From positions 1 through 64,000 of the forward strand of contig NZ_AQWM01000013.1 of the NCBI RefSeq assembly GCF_000376105.1: a stretch of 64,000 nucleotides of DNA, given 5' to 3'. This document shows positions 44,501 to 50,721 of the stretch, piece by piece; the first letter of the stretch is position 1; every line of letters starts with the position of its first letter. The notes below the pieces were generated by a model that had not been told where the DNA came from, made no database searches, and saw nothing but the letters and a program-made list of their open reading frames with translations. The position numbers and the translations under genes were made by a program. This DNA comes from Asticcacaulis benevestitus DSM 16100 = ATCC BAA-896 (GTDB taxonomy: Bacteria; Pseudomonadota; Alphaproteobacteria; Caulobacterales; Caulobacteraceae).

Positions 44501-44782
44501 ACTGAGAAATTTGCCGCCATCCGTCCGGTCAATGACACGATATAAATGCCCATCCGCCCCCATAAGCTGGGCGTATGCGGCGCCATAATTTGATGCCGAT
44601 GCATCGCCCATCGCGCCGGAGTAGAGAACCGTTTTGGTGATTGTTGTGTTAGCACCACCTTCGGTCAGATCCAACTGGTCAAGAATGCTGAGAACACCAG
44701 CTTCAAATTGATCAGCAGTTAAGGATCCGTTGTTAGAGAGAGCCTCAAGTTGAGATTTAGCCTGCTGAATGGTTATTGTCAT
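38522..44782 (-). CDS. Giant RTX calcium-binding protein with glycine-rich hydrophobic segment, candidate secreted toxin
   Basis: I start at ATG 44782, five bases after the upstream partner stop; ATG 44800 would overlap it. The 2086-residue acidic protein has a conserved N-terminus (about 1-70, shared with the truncated copy at 45536-45805). A glycine-rich hydrophobic stretch follows (about 285-378, GGELGAILAGGV, LLGGLIAAGIIGG, SLAGGIIFLAAAV). Next come EF-hand-like loops (about 395-500, VLDLDGDGVELL, DLNENGTIDG, DTNTDGVTDEGE). Many RTX nonapeptides of GGxGxDxLx type run from about 830 to 1885 (GGAGDDTITGG, GGDGNDHLEG). The C-terminus lacks repeats and probably carries the type I signal. It should fold outside the cell on binding calcium. 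It is downstream of HlyD/HlyB homologues on the same strand. No enzymatic domain is recognised; membrane insertion by the Gly-rich part is inferred. Confidence 0.85.
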   Translation of the reverse strand: MTITIQQAKSQLEALSNNGSLTADQFEAGVLSILDQLDLTEGGANTTITKTVLYSGAMGDASASNYGAAYAQLMGADGHLYRVIDRTDGGKFLSDASVKATIVDRLGSTRATGFLFGETTDSAWARVSDRFIAESPPNTQIIGLVPEYGPNRVFGTTELPRIVDTPNIVKFNDLPRTVIDGIYNDGYAEGGRQGGLDALRPSLSVTSADHIFNNDYGRLVDASGKGILDAGGNPTYHVPGQTLPDGATIERPNVFKPLSGISDVDQAAAYADYVKGASILDNLGVAGTAVGVILAYDSIMKDVQAGRTVDALATLSAFVAGFAGGELGAILAGGVAAELLGGLIAAGIIGGSLAGGIIFLAAAVGAIALGIVFEDAAKHIFHPDRPDPASVPRDPLVLDLDGDGVELLGVASSSVFFDIDADNFNERVGWVSSDDGLLVRDLNENGTIDGISELIGTSTQDAYTVLRGFDSNSDDIIDSRDAVWGSLKVWRDTNTDGVTDEGELHSLEDFTITNFSLENSNVGRTFQGNFVHSEATYTINGSTQQTRAVFFGVQQNQTEFIVPTGYVPDADVTKLPELVGGGSVAPLSYSMTNNAALKAQVVTLMQGAGSMSFSVLRSAVESVLFKWAGAESVVAGSRGSNIDAKHVAILEAFGGASYPFTIATLGWARNLEAQYQSLLTQYAAKFAIQSYGSYIALNYDGTNPSILDGHNYKLVSQLYVNTITDTINLDTVGFLDNLVASVNDLVENPFELIENATLPADIHAALDVVRSLIGDDLTPLISESGALGNTENSSDLDLKLLLLTLDAGGGPTGIEYGDMSANAWIYNTTKNYYGGAGDDTITGGAWVSNMLLGGDGNDHLEGDAGEFTFGNWGGDILVGGAGDDELDLNAVAHFDWGQRDGDILIGGTGNDSYRVNDKDDEVIEHADQGIDTVYTAIEYTLADNIENLVLEGYAAKGTGNALDNTITGDEYDNYLDGGAGADTLIGGGGNDTFVIDNLGDIIIAGGESPNSRILTSLQNYELGQNFVGLGLIGTDDLNASGNDHDNGIEGNSGSNILDARAGNDILDGGGGIDTLIGGLGDDEYYIRSSADIIVENSDEGYDKVYSSVSYTMSENVEFLELYGDADADVTGNSMDNSLQGNLGDNILIGGGGNDTLWGYYTGTDVLIGGSGDDTYHLSSYEGNIATIVENANEGIDLVLASQSYTLGDNIENVTIAASGDFDATGNALDNHLIGNSDANTLSGGLGNDTLDGGMGADQLIGGDGNDLYVIWDNEDTIVEAADGGQDIVVSHIDYALGGNLENLTLADYLDISGTGNDAANNILGNSWNNILVGRGGNDLLSGGWGVDRLEGGTGNDTLDGGASIDTAVFTGSFADYSIVRSLDGSIVVTDLVGTNGTDLLQKVEDAYFAGDDTTVNLAQLLSISGTANDDVIYGTAGNDEIHGLEGDDTLIGGEGGDYLLGGAGDDQVNFSGALSDYSFRRQANGQVTVQTATGDTTTLDSVEAVYFEGSQSWMSMTSAVGAYGTSGSDAWLAGTARSDALYGLDGDDTLAGHEGDDFIDGGSGDDQANYIGNLSDFVFNRQADGSITVSDTTGIEGTDRLFNVESVYFEGSQNWRLLSNLVADYGTPGDDAWLDGTVGNDLLVGLAGDDTLIGREGDDFIDGGDGSDQANYTGNRSDFSIYDAGNNTYYVMDLVGSEGSDHLENVEAVYFDGSSTWIDLTNYYNEFFGSSGNDNLLGDSGKDHMYGLEGRDSLQGAGGNDILDGGDGIDQAVYLGSFADFTFTQNLDGSVAIADLVGGQGQDTLVNIENIYFTDVDMRLSVENVFAILNGQPLNYYGTSIDNWLEGSQWTDNIYGYDGDDDLFGYGGDDKIFGGGGDDVANYKGAASGYDVALNLDGTVTVTDLVGSDGTDTLDGVEKIYFFSDGHTIYTHLLAPPGARMAMTTATNNNAAEFGDFESANLASVREGTLEAYAQVSISEFIGSDLYSPASVMRDAAAFHDFGRSSIADILGRNTANSKMVKEVPQSAFDLRNTHADIEQIRLKMVDAMAAFSPAESADFHLPYQPSLFRPEFANMSASSYRSVTR

Positions 44783-44787
44783 TTGGA

Positions 44788-45342
44788 TCAATTTTCCCAA
44801 AGTTTAAGCGTTAAATACTGATCAGACTCTGAATTATGCTTAACTATTGTCTTGCCGGTATGCCGACAGGTAAAAATCAAATCCCGGATTACATGAACGG
44901 CGTTTCTCACCCCCCCCGGAGGAACCCTGTTGATTTTATTAATTTCCATATAGAACGACAATATAAAACCTAGGTATTCATGAATGCGCTCATCGTCAGC
45001 AGTAATATAAAATGGATCAATATCATATTTAGATATGCTCGTAATTACAGTATACGCCTCCCTGTAATTGCCCAATTCTTTTATAGTGTAGTCGTATAAA
45101 AACCGTGCGCCACGCCCTTCAATCGACTTATCTTCGTATTCTACATTTGCTGTCTGCTCTATGTATCCGGGCAGTAGGATATCAGGTCCATTAAATAGAA
45201 ATGCAAAATTAACAGGCACCTCTCGCTCATTCATGAGGGCGTGAAATGCCTGCCGATAAGTTAGATCGTTCTCAGCATTGTAATAGCAGTACGGGTTGTC
45301 CCGAAGCTGCCTCCCGGTATCTTCGATGCGTTCCCACGTCAT
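44788..45342 (-). CDS. 184-residue partner of RTX protein, copy A (putative immunity or chaperone)
   Basis: I recognise no family. The protein begins WERIEDTGRQLRDNPYCYYN and ends HTGKTIVKHNSESDQYL, with mixed helix and strand and no signal peptide or membrane segment. It ends five bases before the RTX start, and its last codons carry the likely ribosome site of the RTX gene. A second copy (45811-46365), roughly half identical, sits in front of a truncated RTX N-terminus. One-to-one pairing with the toxin-like gene and retention of an orphan copy are what immunity proteins or dedicated chaperones show. Function is inferred from context only. Confidence 0.65.
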   Translation of the reverse strand: MTWERIEDTGRQLRDNPYCYYNAENDLTYRQAFHALMNEREVPVNFAFLFNGPDILLPGYIEQTANVEYEDKSIEGRGARFLYDYTIKELGNYREAYTVITSISKYDIDPFYITADDERIHEYLGFILSFYMEINKINRVPPGGVRNAVHVIRDLIFTCRHTGKTIVKHNSESDQYLTLKLWEN

Positions 45343-45535
45343 AGATATTCTTTCATTCTTAAAACACAGTCGGCTCGGTAGACGTTTTACGGTCGGCCGC
45401 AGCTCCCTAGACGACCACTTAAAGCTTCGCTATCCATTGCGCTTAATCGCACAACCAATTTTCAACACATTTACCAATTGCACCCCTTGATTGCATCTTT
45501 ATGGCAACTATTACGGTACATGACAACCACTATTT

Positions 45536-45805
45536 TCACCATTTATGAGGTGCGTGCCTACCACCTATGAACTGCCTTATAACTTTCAGACTTGAGATCA
45601 AAAGGCCAGCGTAAGTTTTGGCATAATTAGAGGCTGAAAAGTCGCCCATAGGTCCTGAGTACAAGACAGTCTTTGTTATATTGCTATTCGTCCCGCCTTC
45701 CGTCAGGTCTAACTGATCCAGAATGTTAAGGACACCCGTTGTCAAATCACTTCCGGACGGAAGTGCGTTGAATTGGCCGAGCGCTTGCTGCAACGTAATT
45801 GACAT
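45536..45805 (-). pseudogene. Truncated RTX N-terminus (duplicate)
   Basis: From ATG 45805 the first 66 residues (SITLQQALGQFNALPSGSDL, LDQLDLTEGG, ITKTVLYSGPMGDFSASNY) are clearly homologous to residues 1-68 of the full RTX protein. The similarity ends abruptly near 45600, where sequence like the region upstream of copy A begins, and the frame stops at 45536. This is the junction of a tandem duplication. The 89-residue product may still be made; whether it does anything is unknown. Confidence 0.75.
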
Positions 45806-45810
45806 TGAAC

Positions 45811-46365
45811 TTACCAACCTTTAAATTTTAAATTTAGATACTGATTTGATTCAACATTATGCTTAACTATTGTTTTCCCTGTATGCCTGCAGGCGAATAT
45901 CAGTTTCTTGATAACCCATGCTGATCGAATAGGCACACCTTCTGGCTGTAGGCTGATTTTGTCTCTGGCTACATAGAAGGAAAGCAATAGGTCAAGGTAG
46001 CCTTCAACCTGGTCGTCGTCGGCCGTGATGAAAAATGGCGGGTTAGTATAGCCTGACATTTCAACAAGTACTCCTGCAGCCTCCCTATAGTTTCCCAGCT
46101 CTCCAATTGTGTAATCATACAATACTCTGGTCCCTGACATTCCAGAAAATATGTCTTCGTAAGCCACAAGATCAGTTTGTTCGTAATAACCTGGGAGAAA
46201 TAGATCAGAGCCGGATAAGAGAAAACCTGCATTGACAGGAATATTTCCTTCCTTCATCATGTGGTAACTTGCGGAACGATAGGTCCTTCCATTATCAGAA
46301 TCAAAATAGCAGTACGGATTGTCACGCAACCTTTTGCCAGTATCTTCAATACGTTCCCACGCCAT
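45811..46365 (-). CDS. 184-residue partner protein, copy B (orphan immunity/chaperone candidate)
   Basis: It is a paralogue of 44788-45342 with identical length. Conserved blocks are WERIEDTGKRLRDNPYCYF, YDYTIGELGNYREA, FFITADDDQVEGYLDLLLSF and CRHTGKTIVKHNVES. Conservation is strongest at both ends and in the centre, with variable loops between. It ends five bases before the truncated RTX copy, reproducing the partner-toxin spacing. The open frame is intact although its toxin is broken, suggesting independent selection, as for orphan immunity genes. Confidence 0.7.
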   Translation of the reverse strand: MAWERIEDTGKRLRDNPYCYFDSDNGRTYRSASYHMMKEGNIPVNAGFLLSGSDLFLPGYYEQTDLVAYEDIFSGMSGTRVLYDYTIGELGNYREAAGVLVEMSGYTNPPFFITADDDQVEGYLDLLLSFYVARDKISLQPEGVPIRSAWVIKKLIFACRHTGKTIVKHNVESNQYLNLKFKGW

Positions 46366-46684
46366 TTCATTCCCTCATTCCCAAAAATACGGTTATCCGG
46401 TGGACTCAACCACAAGGCCTAAGCCGTCAGGTAAGACTCGCGTGGTGACTTGGCTCGGAGTTAAGCCCGAGCCCCACCTGTTTGTCGGCGAAGTCAGCAA
46501 TTACACCCTTTGGTTGCATATTTATGACAACTATTGCGGTACATGACAACCATTTTTTCATCATTTATGAGGTGTGCCGACCTTCTATAAACGACTTTAT
46601 AATTTTCAGACTTGACGTTAAACGGCGGCATTTCGACGGCTTACTTCTGCTAGCGTCTTGGCGTCTACAACAAATAGCATCCTG
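46366..46684. other. Leader region of partner copy B / downstream of HlyD
   Basis: The 319 bases contain the copy B version of the duplicated leader (about 46500-46630), presumably a promoter for the partner genes. No further gene is seen. Confidence 0.4.
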
Positions 46685-48100
46685 CTAACGCTCCCTACCG
46701 GCCTCACTCACCCTCCGAGACAACGGTGACAGGAGGTAACTGATAATACTTCTACGGCCAGTTTTGATTTCCACGCTGGCCGCCATCCCTGGCTGAATCA
46801 TACTCGGCTGGATTTGATGACTTTTACCACCACTTTGTTGCTGGGCCGGCGCGTCAACGGCCACGATCGCGGTATAGAGCAAGCCTCGCTTCTCATCGTT
46901 TATGGCGTCCCGGCTGATTTGCTCCAGCCTACCAGTTAACGTGCCATACCGGGTGAAAGGAAAGGCCTCCAGCTTGACCTCCACCAGCTGCCCCGCCCGC
47001 AGAAAGCCAACTTCCCGATTGGGAAAGCTCGCCTCAACGAGAAGTTCCGCGCCTTTGGGTACGATGACCAGTAGCGGATCGGCCGCCTTAACAACACCGC
47101 CCACCGTGTGAAGCTGAAGCTGTTGCGCATAGCCATCGACGGGTGCCCTGAGCACCGTGAGGCGAGCTTTTTCTCTGGTCTTTTTAAGTTCTTCCTCCCG
47201 CAAACGGTAATTGGCTTCGGCCTCGGTCAAGGCCTTCAAGGCGTCGCTGGCAAACTTGCTTCTTTGCGAAATGTACGCCTGATTAGCCGCAAGTGCTGCG
47301 GCCTGTGCCTTATGACCTTCCTCGCGCCTTATCAATATGTCCTGACGCATACCGATCGCCCGCTCATGGGCTTCGTTTACAACGGTCTTTGGCGCCAGTC
47401 CTTGCTCGTGCAGGGACTGTAAGTCGCGCAGACGCTCCTCCAGCAATGGCAGTTGTTGACTGAGCTTGCGACCTTCTTCGATATTCATGCGGGACTCAGA
47501 AGCGCGTTGAACGCGCGCCTCGTTGAGGCCGCTCAAGGTAGACCTCTGTTCGTCAATACGCTGCTGCAAGTAAGCACTCTGAACTGCCGAAGCTGTTAGA
47601 TCGGCCCCAACGGGCGCTTCGTAGTGCGCCGGTCGGCCCGCCACAAAATCAGCGAGGGCGCGCGACTGCGCCAGTTCGAGTTGCGCTGTCAGTAAGGCTT
47701 GTTGTGCCTGTTGGACTTCAGCTCCGGATACCGTAGGGTCAAGAACTATAAGGGCGTCACCAGCCTTTACCGCCTGCCCCTCCTTGACGTGAAGTTCGCG
47801 CACCACGCCCAGATCGGCCGACTGTATGACCTTGACCTGGCCTCTTGGGATAATCTTGCCTTCGCCGATTGCGACGATATCGACTGAGCCTACAATCGAC
47901 CAGATCAAGGCAATCATCAGGAAGCTGACAATGACCCACACGACGCCACGCCCCAAGGGGTTGGGTGGTGTTTCCAATATATCTAACGCAGCCGGAAGGA
48001 ATGCCGTGTTGTCATACCGCGTTTTGCTGGCTTCGCTCTGTTTGATGAGCTTGAGGCTTTCCAGCGTCGTATCGAAATGGCTTTTGAGCGTCTTAAACAT
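46685..48100 (-). CDS. Type I secretion periplasmic adaptor (HlyD family)
   Basis: The 471-residue membrane fusion protein has one N-terminal membrane helix (about 52-75, GVVWVIVSFLMIALIWSIVG) and a lipoyl/barrel-sandwich half (VDIVAIGEGKIIPRGQVKVI, VKEGQAVKAGDALIVLDP). A long coiled-coil hairpin (about 130-310) leads back to the second lipoyl half (LTVLRAPVDGYAQQL) and the C-terminal beta domain (GMAASVEIKTGRRSIISYLL). It links the inner membrane ABC protein to an outer membrane channel. Its start overlaps the HlyB stop by eight bases. No TolC-like gene is in the window. Confidence 0.93.
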   Translation of the reverse strand: MFKTLKSHFDTTLESLKLIKQSEASKTRYDNTAFLPAALDILETPPNPLGRGVVWVIVSFLMIALIWSIVGSVDIVAIGEGKIIPRGQVKVIQSADLGVVRELHVKEGQAVKAGDALIVLDPTVSGAEVQQAQQALLTAQLELAQSRALADFVAGRPAHYEAPVGADLTASAVQSAYLQQRIDEQRSTLSGLNEARVQRASESRMNIEEGRKLSQQLPLLEERLRDLQSLHEQGLAPKTVVNEAHERAIGMRQDILIRREEGHKAQAAALAANQAYISQRSKFASDALKALTEAEANYRLREEELKKTREKARLTVLRAPVDGYAQQLQLHTVGGVVKAADPLLVIVPKGAELLVEASFPNREVGFLRAGQLVEVKLEAFPFTRYGTLTGRLEQISRDAINDEKRGLLYTAIVAVDAPAQQQSGGKSHQIQPSMIQPGMAASVEIKTGRRSIISYLLSPLSRRVSEAGRER

Positions 48101-50273
48101 CGCTTACCTCCATTTCCACACCATGTTGAAGGCCCATTTGTTTGCGGTAAAGCTGAGCGTAACGCCCTCCGGCTTTCAACAACACGTCGTGCGTCCCAGC
48201 CTCAACGATCCGGCCCTTCTCCATCGTAATGATGCGGTTGGCCCGTCTCACAGCCGACAGTCTGTGCGCGATGATGATTACGGTTCGCCCGGCGACGATC
48301 TTGTCGAGGTTGTTCTGGACGATCTCTTCCGATTCGGCATCAAGTGCGCTGGTCGCTTCATCGAAAATCAAAATACGCGGGTTCGACGCCAGCGCTCTGG
48401 CGATAGCGATCCGCTGGCGCTGGCCTCCGGACAGATTGGAACCGCGTTCATCGATATGGCTGTCATACCCTTCCGACAGTTCCAGAATGAAATCATGCGC
48501 ACCGGCGGTTTTGGCGGCGTTCACCACAGCATCCATACTCATCGCCGGATTGGACAAGGCGATGTTTTCACGAACAGATCGGTTGAAAAGTATATTTTCC
48601 TGCAAAACGACTCCGACCTGCCGGCGAAGCCAGGCGGGATCGATTAAACTGACATCCATTCCATCGACCAGGACACGGCCTTTCTCTGGGGTGTGCAAAC
48701 GCTGCACGAGTTTGGTCAGCGTCGATTTACCCGACCCGGAGGGACCGACGATACCCAGAACCTCACCCGGGGCAATTTGCAGGGATAGGTCCGCCAACAC
48801 CTCCGGCCCATCGGAACGATATCGAAACCCGACATGCTCTAGACGAACATCGCCGCGTAGATCGGGTAGTCGGCCCCGATCAGCGCTCGGGACGGGCTCA
48901 GTTGGCGTATTTAGAATATCACCCAATCGCTGTACCGAGAGCTTTGCCTGCTGAAAATCCTGTGCCAATTGCGCAATGCGTAAGACCGGTCCTGCCACCT
49001 GCCCGGCCAGCATATTGAAGGCGACCAGTTCACCCACTGTCAGTTGGCCGTCGATTACAAGCTTCGCACCGAAAAACAACAGCGCAACTGTGCCCACCTT
49101 GTTGACGAGTTGGATCGCCTGCGATCCCCAATTGGCAACCATTCGGGCAGAGAAGCCTGCTTTGATGTAGGACGCGAGAAGGCCTTCCCAGCGCGTTTGT
49201 GCCTGGGGCTCGACGGCAGAGGCTTTGAGAGTCTCTACAGCTGTGATGGATTCAACCAAAAAAGCCTGGCTCTCAGCCCCGCGCGCGAACTTTTCATCAA
49301 GCCGGTCTTTCAGGATCGGCGCCAGGAAATAGACGATCAATGCATAAAGAGGCAGGGTGATGAGAACGATAAGCAGGAGCCAAAGGCTGTATAGCCCCAT
49401 GACGATAAGGAATATGACGCCAAAGAAAAGGTCCAGCACCGCAGTGAGAGCCGAAGACGTCAGGAACTCCCTTATATTCTCAAGCTCCCGGACACGTGCA
49501 ATCGTATCGCCCACCCGACGCGCCTGAAAATAGGCCATGGGCAGCCGCGTAAGGTGTTGGAATAGTTTGGCGCCAAGTTCGACATCGACACGACTAGTGG
49601 TATGGGAGAACAGATAGGTTCTTAGCGCCCCCAGCAAGACGTCGAACAAGGAGACGCACAGAAGGCCAATGGCGAGGATTTCTAAGGTCGTCAGCCCTTT
49701 GTGAACAAGCACCTTATCTATGACGACCTGAAAGAATAGAGGCGTCAGCAGAGCCAGTATCTGAATAAAAAAAGATACGATCAGGACATCGCGTAAAATA
49801 TGCCGATATTTGATAATGGCCGGGATAAACCATGTGACATCAAAGGCCTTTGTCGAACTTCCGATACCATCGCGAACTGTGAATAGCAGCAGTTCACCCG
49901 TATAGACCGCTTCGAATTCTGCAAGGCTAAAGGCTCTGGGTGCCGGTTCGGCTGGATTAAAGACCAGGACTTGGTCCTTCGACGCCTGCAAAACAATGAT
50001 GAACGACCCTGTGGTCAGACGTGCAATCGCGGGCAACGGTTGCCGTCCCAGCCTATCTGACGAAACTTGCGCGGATTTTGCTTTTACGTTCAGGTGCTTT
50101 GCGGCGCGAAGCAACTCCGGTGCTGTGGCGGCTTTCGAGCCAATACCGAGGTCATGTCGGACTTGATTTGCATCTACAGCCTTACCCAGAAACCCCATTA
50201 AGGCCGTCAGGCATAACAGGCCACTATCAATTGCTGCTTCATTTTCTGTTTCTGACTTGCGTTCGGTCTGCAC
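48093..50273 (-). CDS. Type I secretion ABC transporter (HlyB family) with inactive C39-like domain
   Basis: The 726-residue protein starts at a GTG with GGGGG upstream. The N-terminal C39-like domain (about 10-130) has Ser where peptidases have the catalytic Cys (IDSGLLCLTAL against DCG-type). It is therefore a substrate-binding CLD, not a leader peptidase, as in RTX exporters. A six-helix membrane domain (about 155-450) and an ATPase follow: Walker A GPSGSGKST, signature LSGGQRQ, Walker B ILIFDEAT, H-loop IIAHRL. It should recognise the C-terminal signal of the RTX protein encoded downstream. Confidence 0.94.
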   Translation of the reverse strand: MQTERKSETENEAAIDSGLLCLTALMGFLGKAVDANQVRHDLGIGSKAATAPELLRAAKHLNVKAKSAQVSSDRLGRQPLPAIARLTTGSFIIVLQASKDQVLVFNPAEPAPRAFSLAEFEAVYTGELLLFTVRDGIGSSTKAFDVTWFIPAIIKYRHILRDVLIVSFFIQILALLTPLFFQVVIDKVLVHKGLTTLEILAIGLLCVSLFDVLLGALRTYLFSHTTSRVDVELGAKLFQHLTRLPMAYFQARRVGDTIARVRELENIREFLTSSALTAVLDLFFGVIFLIVMGLYSLWLLLIVLITLPLYALIVYFLAPILKDRLDEKFARGAESQAFLVESITAVETLKASAVEPQAQTRWEGLLASYIKAGFSARMVANWGSQAIQLVNKVGTVALLFFGAKLVIDGQLTVGELVAFNMLAGQVAGPVLRIAQLAQDFQQAKLSVQRLGDILNTPTEPVPSADRGRLPDLRGDVRLEHVGFRYRSDGPEVLADLSLQIAPGEVLGIVGPSGSGKSTLTKLVQRLHTPEKGRVLVDGMDVSLIDPAWLRRQVGVVLQENILFNRSVRENIALSNPAMSMDAVVNAAKTAGAHDFILELSEGYDSHIDERGSNLSGGQRQRIAIARALASNPRILIFDEATSALDAESEEIVQNNLDKIVAGRTVIIIAHRLSAVRRANRIITMEKGRIVEAGTHDVLLKAGGRYAQLYRKQMGLQHGVEMEVSDV

Positions 50274-50721
50274 AAAGCGCCCCCTATTCCCATTACCCGG
50301 ATACCATTGTCGCGTGCGCTTAACAACCGTGAATGGGCGAAATTCTCCTTTGAGATAACATCTTCACACTCCAAAATAGAGCGACATCGCTTCGGACATT
50401 TTGATCGAGGTATGAAGCATAGCGCTTTGAAATAAGTACGTCGTCATGGCTTAGAAAGACCTGTGGCTCACGACTTCCCTTCCCTTCCCGCGGACACGGA
50501 TCGTTCGACGTTCGACGTCAATATTCCCCAGACGCAACGACATCAGTTCTCTAACCCGCATATGTTAAGGCCAAGGGCAAGAAGGGCTTTTCGTACGCCA
50601 AGCGAGTGCCTGTGCGGCGACGGCATTGTAAACATCCTGTTCCACAACACTATATTTATGTAGTACGATATTTTCACCAAGGCGGAAAAAACGAAAACCG
50701 AACGCTTGCACGGCATGACGA
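50274..50721. other. Gap between type I and type IV secretion loci
   Basis: No gene is supported. The stretch contains a tandem GTTCGAC duplicate (50503-50516) and presumably the promoter of the HlyB-HlyD unit close to 50273. The boundary between the type IV operon and the RTX cluster lies here. Confidence 0.35.

Larger units (their letters stand above)
44578..46630 (-). repeat. Tandem duplication of about 1.02 kb (leader + partner gene + RTX N-terminus)
   Basis: Two diverged units align with a constant offset of about 1,023 bases: roughly 45598-46630 and 44578-45610. The non-coding leaders match well: CACCC...TTGCAT.TTTATG.CAACTATT.CGGTACATGACAACC occurs near 45481 and 46504. The partner genes and the first 68 RTX codons follow in each. 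The copies have diverged visibly, so the event is not recent. Confidence 0.8.

Noticed and set aside
38522-44782. RTX nonapeptide DNA repeats considered as a CRISPR array or other DNA repeat
   Set aside because: The repeats are imperfect at DNA level, lack spacers of even length and keep one open reading frame; they are protein repeats.
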